A stretch of DNA of 5,265 nucleotides from Pseudomonadota bacterium (lineage in GTDB: Bacteria; Myxococcota_A; Polyangia; Polyangiales; Polyangiaceae), in NCBI GenBank assembly GCA_023411445.1, contig JAEYOT010000325.1, positions 1-5,265 on the forward strand. The letters are read 5' to 3'. A program made the translations under genes and the position numbers. The notes below the pieces were generated by a model. The model saw nothing but the letters and a program-made list of their open reading frames with translations, did not search any database and was not told where the DNA came from. This document shows, piece by piece, positions 1-5,265 of this stretch. Positions within the stretch are counted from its first letter, which is position 1. Each line of letters starts with the position of its first letter.

Positions 1-1439
1 GCGCCATCGCCCGCCGGATGCGCCTCGCGCGCCGCACGGTGCAGCGCCACCTGGCTAAGTTGCCGGCCGCGCCAAAGCCAGCACCAGCTCCGCGCACCTC
101 GCTCCTCGACACGTACGACGCCACGATCCAAGCCCTGCTCAAAGACACGCCCGAGCTTAAGACTCCGCAGATCCTCGAGCGACTCCGGATTCTCGGGTAC
201 AGCGGCGGAATCACCATCCTCCGCGATCGCGTTCGAGAGCTCCGGCCCAAGCCGAAGCCTGCGGCGTTCTTGACGCTCGACTTTCATCCGGGCGAGGCAA
301 TGCAGGTGGATTGGGCTGATTTCGGCTTCGCACTGCCGGGTGTGCCTCGCCGCGTGAGCGCCTTCGTGGCCGTGCTCTGTTATTCGCGGCTACTCTACCT
401 CGAGTTCACGGTCAGCCAGGCGATGGGCTCGTTCCTGCGCTGCATGGATCGTGCGCTCGCCTTCTTCGGCGGCGTCACCACCGTCGACATCTTCGACAAC
501 ATGAAGACGGTCGTCCTCGAGCATCCACGCTCGGGTCCGGTGCGCTTCAATCCGCGGTTTCTGTCCTACGCCAACGCCCGCGGCGGCTTCGCCGTGGTGG
601 CGTGCACACCGGCAACGCCGACGGCCAAGGGCCGCGTCGAGCGCCCCATTTCGTTCGTGCGCGACCGCTTCTGGACTGGACGGCGCTTCCAGCACCTCGC
701 CGACCTCAACTTCCAGGCGAGCGCCTGGCGTGACGATTTCGCCAATCGTCGCGAGCACGCCGAGACCGGCAAAGTGCCTGCTCTCACCTTCGAGCACGAG
801 GAGAAACGGTGCCTCAAGCCGCTCGCGGCAACCCCGTTCGATACCGACGACATCGAGGCAGTCGCCGTCACCAAGCTCTACCGCGTCGGCTTCGATCGCA
901 ATCGCTACTCCGTGCCGTGGCGTCTCTCCGGCCAGAGCCTCGTCGTGCGCGCCGATGACGACACGGTCGGCGTGTTCGTCGGCCCCAAGCAGGTCGCGAT
1001 TCATCAGCGTTCGTGGGGCACTGGCGGTGACTTCGAGCATCCGTCTCACCGCAAAAGGATCGGCGACGTTCGCTCCAGCGATCCGGCCGACTTCGCTCGG
1101 GCTCGCTTCGGCGACGACGGCGAGCGCTACTTCAAAAACCTCGCCGCCGGCGCTCGCTCACTGCGCCGAGAAAGCTTGCGTCTCATCTTCCTCGCCGAGT
1201 TGTTCGGTACCGGCGAGGTCCAGAGCGCGATGGTCGAGGTCATGCGCACCGGGCACGTGGGTGTCGAGTACGTCGAATACGTCTTGCGCCACAAGCGCCA
1301 TCTCTCGCCCGAGTTCACGCCGCTCAAGCTCGGAAACCCCGCCCTCGATCAGATCACCCTGCGCGAGCCGGATCTCTCCATCTACGACCGGCCCGTGCTC
1401 ACCCTCGACCCCGGCGAGCCGCCTGCGAGCGACCTATGA
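1..1439 (+). CDS. istA: IS21-family transposase IstA, 5' partial
   Basis: IstA is the DDE transposase of IS21 elements. It binds the element ends and catalyses strand cleavage and transfer, with IstB as its ATP-dependent partner. The reading frame is open from base 3 and reads AIARRMRLARRTVQRHL, the second half of an N-terminal helix-turn-helix, so the ATG at 18 is internal and the true start lies upstream. Counting from that ATG, the rve/DDE core shows Asp98 (QVDWADFG), Asp160 (FDNMK) and Glu208 (KGRVERP), the expected triad. The region after about residue 280 (YRVGFDRNRYSVPWRL) matches the C-terminal Mu-transposase-like beta domain of IstA. At least 478 residues are present against roughly 500 for the family, so only a short N-terminal piece is missing. 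The stop TGA overlaps the istB start as ATGA, implying translational coupling. No internal defect is visible. Confidence 0.95.
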   Translation, partial: AIARRMRLARRTVQRHLAKLPAAPKPAPAPRTSLLDTYDATIQALLKDTPELKTPQILERLRILGYSGGITILRDRVRELRPKPKPAAFLTLDFHPGEAMQVDWADFGFALPGVPRRVSAFVAVLCYSRLLYLEFTVSQAMGSFLRCMDRALAFFGGVTTVDIFDNMKTVVLEHPRSGPVRFNPRFLSYANARGGFAVVACTPATPTAKGRVERPISFVRDRFWTGRRFQHLADLNFQASAWRDDFANRREHAETGKVPALTFEHEEKRCLKPLAATPFDTDDIEAVAVTKLYRVGFDRNRYSVPWRLSGQSLVVRADDDTVGVFVGPKQVAIHQRSWGTGGDFEHPSHRKRIGDVRSSDPADFARARFGDDGERYFKNLAAGARSLRRESLRLIFLAELFGTGEVQSAMVEVMRTGHVGVEYVEYVLRHKRHLSPEFTPLKLGNPALDQITLREPDLSIYDRPVLTLDPGEPPASDL

Positions 1440-2181
1440 AAGACGATGACCTGCTCGACCTCGTGATTCAGAAGTTCCGCTGGCTGCGACTGCCCGGCAT
1501 CGCCGGTCGCCTCAAAGACATCATCGAGAGCGCGCGCACCGAAAACCTCTCGGCGCTGCAAGTCGCCGACCGCCTCGCCGACGAGGAAAAGGCCAGCCGC
1601 CTGCGTAGCGCGGTCGATCGCCGCATCCGCGACGCGCGCTTTCCCGAGATCAACACCGTCGATGCGTTCGATTTCGGCTTCGACAGCGATCGAAAGAAGA
1701 TCCGCGCTCGCTACCTCGCGCTCCACGACCTGAGCTTCCTCGATAAAGGCATCAATCCGCTCTTCATCGGTATCCCCGGCGCAGGCAAGACCTTCCTCGC
1801 TCGAGCTCTCGCCTATAAGGCCTGCCAGGAGACGCGAAGAGTCGTGTTCGTTCCGCACCAAAGATGCTCAACGAGCTCCAGGGCGCCGAGCTCCACGGCA
1901 AGCTCGACAAGGCACTACGCAAGTACGTCCGCGCCGACCTACTCGTCATCGACGACTTTGCCTCGCTCGCCATGGACGCTGCTCAAGCAAAGCTCGCCTT
2001 TCAGGTGATCAGCGAGCGTTACGACTACCGCCGCTCCACCTGCATCACGACCAACCGCCCATTCAAAGATTGGCCCAAGGTCTTTCCAGACGCGCTCAAC
2101 GCACAGGTCGTCGCCGAGCGTCTCACCGAGCGCGCAGAACACTTCGTCTTCAACGACAAGGGCTACCGCATCGCACGCTGA
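1436..2181 (+). pseudogene. istB: IS21 transposition helper ATPase IstB, frameshifted
   Basis: IstB is a DnaA/DnaC-like AAA+ ATPase that assembles on target DNA and activates IstA. The first frame (1436 onward) gives the N-terminal helical region and Walker A, GIPGAGKT at residues 112-119, and continues to VVFVP at residue 140. It then turns to non-homologous sequence and stops at 2008. The rest of the family sequence (MLNELQGAELHGKLDKAL, Walker B LLVIDDFASL, and TCITTNRPFKDW near sensor 1) is read in the -1 frame from about 1855 to the TGA at 2179-2181. Adding one G to the CCGCACCAAAG at 1853-1863 restores VPAPKML and gives an unbroken 248-residue protein, the normal IstB length. A single-base deletion, or a sequencing error, is therefore the simplest explanation. 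No slippery heptamer sits at the junction, and IstB is not known to use programmed frameshifting. As it stands, the gene yields a 190-residue product with Walker A but no Walker B. Confidence 0.9.
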
Positions 2182-2364
2182 ACACGTTTCACCAACCCCG
2201 ACCGAGAGGGGATGACAGCTCGGTTTCCGAAGAGCCTCGCTCGGACTGGACTTTCGACCTCAGTCCCCGGCCCGTAGGCGAAAGTGTGCCTCCGTGCCAC
2301 CGGCTGGCTCCCTGGCAACCGGTGATACCGGTGGAACTGGCTCCCGCCCACGCCGGTGCTGACA
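2182..2364 (+). repeat. Probable right-end region of the IS21 element with internal repeats
   Basis: This non-coding stretch follows the istB stop. CTGGCTCCC occurs at 2304-2312 and 2337-2345. Each copy is followed after 6-7 bases by CCGGTG, so a unit of about 20 bp appears twice, 33 bp apart. The second copy runs into CTGACA ending at 2364. CCACCGG (2297-2303) pairs with CCGGTGG (2328-2334), and two ACCGGT palindromes lie 3 bp apart at 2318-2332. Repeated transposase-binding units near the tip are characteristic of IS21 ends. The exact boundary is inferred, since the left end is not in view for comparison. No Rho-independent terminator with a T tract was seen. Confidence 0.5.
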
Positions 2365-2453
2365 CCACGGGCGCTCGTCCCGGCAGGTGGACCTATGTAG
2401 AACGGAGCTGGCTGGACGTTCTGGTCCACCAAGTCGCGGTCGGACTGGACCGC

Positions 2454-2918
2454 ATGCTTTCAGACCTACTGATAGTTTGGGGACTGCCTGATCCCCTTCC
2501 CGGAAAAGTCCCGCTGAGCGAGCAGCCAACTGTGTTCTTGACCGTCCCGTTCGTTACGCCGATCTGGGGACAGTCGCCAGCCGCGCTGCACGTGTTCCTG
2601 TCCAAACAGGCGGCGCGCAAATTCCTTGAGCACTTCAAATTGCGTAATCTTGAACTCCGCGGGTGCACGTTTCGAGCGCTTCGACGCACGACGCTCCGGG
2701 GGGAGGGCGAGGGCTACCTCGTTGCTTACGACGCGCCCTCTCTCGGGAGCACTGCCGAGTTGCATCTCGTTGACATTCAGGGGGGTAATGTAGCCGTGGT
2801 CGAGACACACCGCTTCAATCCCTCGGAAAGAAATGGTCCCGTGACCCAGACGCTTTGGTTCCGAACCCCGACCTTGGATCGGGACCCGCTCTACGTGCTT
2901 GCCCAGGCCGACAAATGA
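2454..2918 (+). CDS. Hypothetical protein, possibly the 3' remnant of an IS-interrupted gene
   Basis: I do not recognise this protein. From the first in-frame ATG beyond the IS it has 154 residues. It contains a hydrophobic strand-rich stretch (TVFLTVPFVTPIWG), a basic helix-like segment (KQAARKFLEHFKLRNLELRG), and a C-terminal part ending PLYVLAQADK. There is no signal peptide or clear membrane segment. No Shine-Dalgarno sequence precedes the ATG. The same frame is open with protein-like sequence (WTYVERSWLDVLVHQVAVGLD) back to the proposed IS end at 2364, so the ATG may not be the original start. Codon use is less GC-biased at third positions than in the IS genes (aaa, aat, gtt, cta and ata all occur), which fits a different origin. 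It lies 45 bp upstream of the ribbon-helix-helix gene on the same strand and could be cotranscribed with it. Confidence 0.5.
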   Translation: MLSDLLIVWGLPDPLPGKVPLSEQPTVFLTVPFVTPIWGQSPAALHVFLSKQAARKFLEHFKLRNLELRGCTFRALRRTTLRGEGEGYLVAYDAPSLGSTAELHLVDIQGGNVAVVETHRFNPSERNGPVTQTLWFRTPTLDRDPLYVLAQADK

Positions 2919-2963
2919 TGTCGGACGAGGTCACATGCTCGGGGTCGGTGGCGTACCCGAGGA

Positions 2964-3200
2964 ATGGTTAGCACCAACGTCTCCGACCATGATGCCTCCG
3001 CAAGTCAGAACTCAATCGGCAACGCACAATCCGAGCCAACCAAGCCCATCACCATCATGCTGCCCGACGACGTGCTCAAGAAATTGAAGGTGGTGGCAAT
3101 CGTCCGCGAGACAAGCGTGAGCGAGCTGGTGGCCGAGGCGGCGGTGGCTGTAGTGAAGCGGGAGCTGAAGAAGGCGTTGAGCAAGATCTCGGGGGAATAG
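2964..3200 (+). CDS. Small ribbon-helix-helix (CopG/Arc-like) DNA-binding protein
   Basis: This 78-residue protein has a Ser/Asn-rich, probably disordered tail (residues 1-26) and then a ribbon-helix-helix pattern. The strand is KPITIMLP (27-34), helix 1 is DDVLKKLKVVAIVRE (35-49), and helix 2 begins after the turn at TSVSELVAEAAVAVV (50-64). A basic end, KRELKKALSK, follows. Proteins of this fold dimerise, put the strand pair into the major groove, and act as antitoxins, plasmid partition or copy-control repressors, or autoregulators. The ATG at 2964 is the only in-frame start before the fold begins. A GAGGA directly abuts it, which is closer than ideal for a ribosome binding site. No recognisable toxin is adjacent, so an antitoxin role is unproven. 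It converges on the minus-strand gene with 12 bp between stops. Confidence 0.7.
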   Translation: MVSTNVSDHDASASQNSIGNAQSEPTKPITIMLPDDVLKKLKVVAIVRETSVSELVAEAAVAVVKRELKKALSKISGE

Positions 3201-3212
3201 CAACCCTTGTCG

Positions 3213-3782
3213 CTATACTGCCCCGTCCTTGGGTGGTTCGAAGATCAACAGGTGAATCCGGACGTCTGCCCCGTCAACGTTGCCGCAATCGATCGAGTCC
3301 TGACTCGCCAGGGTGCCCATGGTGATCTGGGACTTAAGGCCCATGATAGCGTCGGCGACGAGAACAGGCGCATTCTTACCGTATTTTAGTTGTTTGCCCG
3401 TGTCGCTGACCTCGTAAAGGTAGAAGAGTACGGCCCGATCATGGACGGTCGGCATTCCGGCGCCGAGATTGGGCTTCTTCTGGATGTCTTCATCGACGCA
3501 CGCACCGAGATACCAGTCGCCACGAGCCAAGCGAGCGGGCTGAAAGTCGGTGACGTAGGCTGCCTTGGCCTCATATAGGGCCGTCGGGATGCCTTCCTTG
3601 ACGAGGACCAGGTCCACGCGCCGATACTCGACGTGCGCAACACGACGACCAGCCTGGCGGTTAGCGGTGGTTGCAATGGCCAGGGTAACGGCGGTCTCGC
3701 TCTTGCTGTCTAGGACGGCCCATCCCAGCGCTTCCTTGTCCGGGATGTTCGCGAACGCCTCCCGCACTATAGAGTGGTCCAT
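3213..3782 (-). CDS. Putative PD-(D/E)xK nuclease-like protein
   Basis: This is a 189-residue protein of no named family that I recognise. Residues 50-75 read HVEYRRVDLVLVKEGIPTALYEAKAAY: an Asp at 57 in a hydrophobic strand, then a second strand carrying Glu71-Ala-Lys73. This D-x(13)-E-x-K arrangement is the core of PD-(D/E)xK phosphodiesterases such as restriction and Holliday-junction enzymes. Downstream, DRAVLFYLYEV (115-125) and APVLVADAIMG (138-148) look like further core strands or helices. There is no signal peptide or membrane segment. The product is a plausible stand-alone nuclease or a nuclease subunit, but no DNA-recognition domain is visible. It is divergent from the DUF2779 gene (74-bp gap) and convergent with the ribbon-helix-helix gene. 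The ATG at 3780-3782 is the natural start, with no strong Shine-Dalgarno upstream. The fold call is motif-based; substrate and activity are unknown. Confidence 0.6.
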   Translation of the reverse strand: MDHSIVREAFANIPDKEALGWAVLDSKSETAVTLAIATTANRQAGRRVAHVEYRRVDLVLVKEGIPTALYEAKAAYVTDFQPARLARGDWYLGACVDEDIQKKPNLGAGMPTVHDRAVLFYLYEVSDTGKQLKYGKNAPVLVADAIMGLKSQITMGTLASQDSIDCGNVDGADVRIHLLIFEPPKDGAV

Positions 3783-3856
3783 CGCGACGAGTTAGCACCC
3801 GTGACGAGAGGAAATCAAGGCCGCTCGGTGGCGGCTTCGGCTACCGTGGTGCCAGC
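3783..3856. promoter_or_regulatory. Divergent intergenic region between two nuclease-type genes
   Basis: This 74-bp gap must carry the promoters of both flanking genes unless they lie inside coding sequence. Reading leftward, TTGATT (complement of 3813-3818) and TAACTC (complement of 3789-3794, preceded by TGC) are 18 bp apart and could be a weak -35/-10 pair. That would place transcription start at or very near the minus-strand ATG, giving a leaderless message. For the rightward gene no convincing promoter or Shine-Dalgarno is visible before its GTG start; the GAGAGG at 3806-3811 is too far away. No clear operator palindrome was found. The promoter call is weak. Confidence 0.25.
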
Positions 3857-5212
3857 GTGTCTCCCGGAAGTTATGTCTCCAAATCCCGCTACCTCATCGG
3901 TCTTCAGTGCTCGAAGCGGCTCTGGTGGACCGTCGAAGAGCCCGACGCTCCCGAGCTAGCGGTCGAGGCCAATGCCGTCGCGCTCGAAAGGGGGCGTCAG
4001 CTTGGTGAGCTGGCCCGAGCGCACGTGCCAGGTGGCGTCCTGATTGACTTGCCACCTTGGGAGCTGGATGCTCGTGTCGCCGCCACGGCAAAGGCGCTCG
4101 CTGAGGGCGCCTCCGTTGTTTACGAGGCAAGCTTTCGAGCCGGTGGTGGCTTTGCATCGGTAGACATCCTCGAACGCAAGGGTCGGGGGTTCGTACTTAC
4201 CGAGGCGAAGTCAACCCTCGACGTGAAGGCCGAGCACCTGCCCGATGTTGCGTTCCAGGCCCACGTTCTGACGAGTGCGGGTCTCGACGTGCGCCACATC
4301 GAGGTCATGCATCTCAACCGGGAGTGCCGGCACCCTGACCTGTCGAACCTGTTCGTCCGTGAGCGCGTCACGGCCGACGTCCTGCCACTGCTCACGGAGG
4401 TGCCTGCCAAGCTGGCGGAACTGCACCAAGCTCTCGCCGGGCCGTTGCCCGAGGTCGAGGCAGGCTCGCACTGTGATGACCCGTATCCGTGCCCATTCCG
4501 GGGCCGGTGCTGGCCTGAGCAGCCCGTGCACCACGTCAGCACGATCTACCGGATCCGAGCCAAGAGGGTGGCGAAGCTCGTGGCGGAGGGCGTGGAGACC
4601 ATCCAAGACCTGCCAGACGACTACAAGGCGACGCCAACGGTTAGGCGGCAGCTCCAAAGCGTGCGCGCGGGCCGAGTGGTCGTTGATCGCGATCTCGGCA
4701 AGGCGCTCGCCAAGATCAAGGAACCGATCGGGTTCCTCGACTTCGAGACCGTCATACCGGCCATCCCGGCTTGGCCCGGCTGCGGCCCCTACAACCAGAT
4801 CCCCGTTCAATTGAGCTGCCACTTGCTGGAAGACGGAGCCCTTCGCCATCACGAGTGGCTTGCAGATGGTCCGGGTGACCCTAGGGAGGCGTTCGCTGAG
4901 GCGCTCATTGTCGCCTGCGAAGGGGCGGAAACGATCGTCGCCTACAACGCGAGTTTCGAGGTGCAGCGGATCGATGCCCTGATCGATCGCTTCCCAGAGC
5001 TAGCTCGGGCCCTGTTGAAGATCCGGAAGCGCATCATCGACCTGCTCCCAATCGTGCGCGAACACGTCTACCACCCCGCCTTCAACGGCAGTTTCAGCCT
5101 CAAGTCGGTGCTGCCGGCGCTCGTCCCTGGACTTGGCTACCAAGACCTTGATGTGAAGGACGGTGGGACCGCCTCCGCGCTCCTGGAGGCTGTTAGCGCG
5201 CCCGCAGCTTGA
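3857..5212 (+). CDS. DUF2779-type protein: Cas4/RecB-like nuclease fused to DEDD exonuclease domain, C-terminus short
   Basis: The opening SKSRYLIGLQCSKRLWW (residues 8-24) is the signature start of DUF2779 proteins. The N-terminal half is a Cas4/RecB-like PD-(D/E)xK nuclease: ERGRQLGELA (44-53), Asp103 (SVDIL), Glu116-Ala-Lys118 (TEAKS) and Gln134 (AFQAHVL). Cys18 plus Cys206, Cys212 and Cys218 (CDDPYPCPFRGRC) match the 4Fe-4S pattern of Cas4 and AddB. A linker (226-275) resembles a helix-hairpin-helix. The C-terminal RNase H/DEDD-like domain starts at FLDFET (Asp295, Glu297), followed by PYNQIPVQLS (311-320), YNASFE (363-368) and HPAFNGSFSLKSVLP (406-420). The third exonuclease motif, normally a Y/H-C-x-x-D-T segment some 40-60 residues beyond DGGTAS, is missing, because the frame ends EAVSAPAA at TGA 5210-5212. 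The GTG at 3857 is the first start codon after the in-frame stop at 3770. The family is presumed to process nucleic acids, but its physiological role is unknown. Confidence 0.85.
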   Translation: MSPGSYVSKSRYLIGLQCSKRLWWTVEEPDAPELAVEANAVALERGRQLGELARAHVPGGVLIDLPPWELDARVAATAKALAEGASVVYEASFRAGGGFASVDILERKGRGFVLTEAKSTLDVKAEHLPDVAFQAHVLTSAGLDVRHIEVMHLNRECRHPDLSNLFVRERVTADVLPLLTEVPAKLAELHQALAGPLPEVEAGSHCDDPYPCPFRGRCWPEQPVHHVSTIYRIRAKRVAKLVAEGVETIQDLPDDYKATPTVRRQLQSVRAGRVVVDRDLGKALAKIKEPIGFLDFETVIPAIPAWPGCGPYNQIPVQLSCHLLEDGALRHHEWLADGPGDPREAFAEALIVACEGAETIVAYNASFEVQRIDALIDRFPELARALLKIRKRIIDLLPIVREHVYHPAFNGSFSLKSVLPALVPGLGYQDLDVKDGGTASALLEAVSAPAA

Positions 5213-5265
5213 GCCTCGGGGCACGCTCGCGTATCCGACTGCGTGATGTGCATCCGAGCGAAGCG
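5213..5265. other. Window end downstream of the DUF2779 gene
   Basis: These 53 bases follow the DUF2779 stop. They contain no complete gene and no hairpin terminator. They could include the displaced 3' part of the DUF2779 gene if it is frameshifted. One alternative frame, entered near 5190, reads LLARPQLEPRGTLAYPTA before a stop at about 5250, but it does not reproduce the expected third exonuclease motif. Confidence 0.3.

Larger units (their letters stand above)
1..2364 (+). mobile_element. IS21-family insertion sequence, left end outside the window
   Basis: The two-gene istA-istB layout with an ATGA overlap, a DDE transposase followed by an AAA+ ATPase helper, is diagnostic of the IS21 family. 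The element enters from the left edge, because IstA is already open at base 3 and lacks a start. The proposed right boundary at 2364 rests on the string CCGGTGCTGACA, which ends in CA as IS21 tips normally do, and on a repeated CTGGCTCCC unit just inside it, since IS21 ends usually carry several internal repeats. The matching left terminal repeat and the target duplication cannot be seen, so the right boundary is an inference. IstB is frameshifted, so this copy probably cannot move without a helper supplied elsewhere. Confidence 0.75.

Noticed and set aside
390..1049. Long minus-strand open frame (219 codons) inside istA
   Set aside because: It is antisense to the DDE core of IstA and has no recognisable domain. 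Long antisense frames are expected in GC-rich coding DNA.
730..1449. Plus-strand 239-codon open frame overlapping istA
   Set aside because: Its composition is dominated by Ser, Arg, Pro and Ala, typical of an out-of-frame reading of GC-rich DNA. IstA homology runs through the whole region in the other frame.
1845..1870. Programmed -1 frameshift in istB
   Set aside because: There is no X-XXY-YYZ slippery heptamer in the correct frame and no evident downstream stem-loop. IS21 IstB is normally made from one uninterrupted frame, so a mutation is simpler.
2241..2450. 11-bp direct repeat TCGGACTGGAC at 2241 and 2440
   Set aside because: A few exact 11-bp repeats are expected by chance in 5 kb of GC-rich sequence, and the flanking bases do not match.
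2899..3087. Open frame of 62 codons overlapping the ribbon-helix-helix gene
   Set aside because: It is a low-complexity Pro/Ser/Thr-rich shadow frame, and the ribbon-helix-helix fold in the other frame explains the region.
3565..3795. Plus-strand open frame of 76 codons opposite the start of the minus-strand nuclease-like gene
   Set aside because: It is antisense to the D/ExK region, rich in Arg, Ser and Ala, with no ribosome binding site or recognisable motif.
4211..4852. Minus-strand 213-codon open frame inside the DUF2779 gene
   Set aside because: It is antisense to clearly recognisable nuclease motifs and carries no motif of its own.

Overview
The window is GC-rich bacterial DNA. Codon use favours G or C at third positions. 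The 5' half is an IS21-family insertion sequence. The 3' half is a short accessory stretch with two nuclease-type genes and a ribbon-helix-helix regulator. Nothing fixes the taxon; a high-GC group such as Myxococcota, another proteobacterial lineage or Actinomycetota would fit. No rRNA, tRNA, CRISPR array or replication origin was seen.

Positions 1 to about 2364 hold the IS21-type element. Its left end and the first residues of IstA lie outside the window. IstA (DDE transposase) runs to 1439 and overlaps the IstB start by ATGA. IstB (AAA+ transposition helper) is broken by an apparent one-base deletion near 1855, which puts its Walker A and Walker B halves in different frames. Behind IstB is about 180 bp of non-coding DNA. 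It carries a repeated CTGGCTCCC...CCGGTG unit and a terminal-looking ...CCGGTGCTGACA, the probable right end.

From about 2365 to 2918 there is an unrecognised coding region whose frame stays open back to the IS end. It is either a small gene starting at 2454 or the 3' remnant of a gene cut by the IS. It is followed 45 bp later by a 78-residue ribbon-helix-helix protein (2964-3200).

A minus-strand gene (3213-3782) converges on the ribbon-helix-helix gene. It encodes a 189-residue protein with a PD-(D/E)xK-like core. Diverging from it across a 74-bp gap is a GTG-started gene (3857-5212) for a DUF2779-type protein. That protein has an N-terminal Cas4/RecB-like nuclease with four cysteines placed as in iron-sulfur Cas4/AddB nucleases, and a C-terminal DEDD/RNase H-like exonuclease domain. 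The exonuclease domain stops before the expected third catalytic motif, so the gene may be truncated or frameshifted.

Two predicted nucleases sharing a short divergent intergenic region, beside a small DNA-binding protein and an IS, looks like an accessory or defence-type neighbourhood. No known system can be named from this sequence, and functional linkage between the genes is inference.
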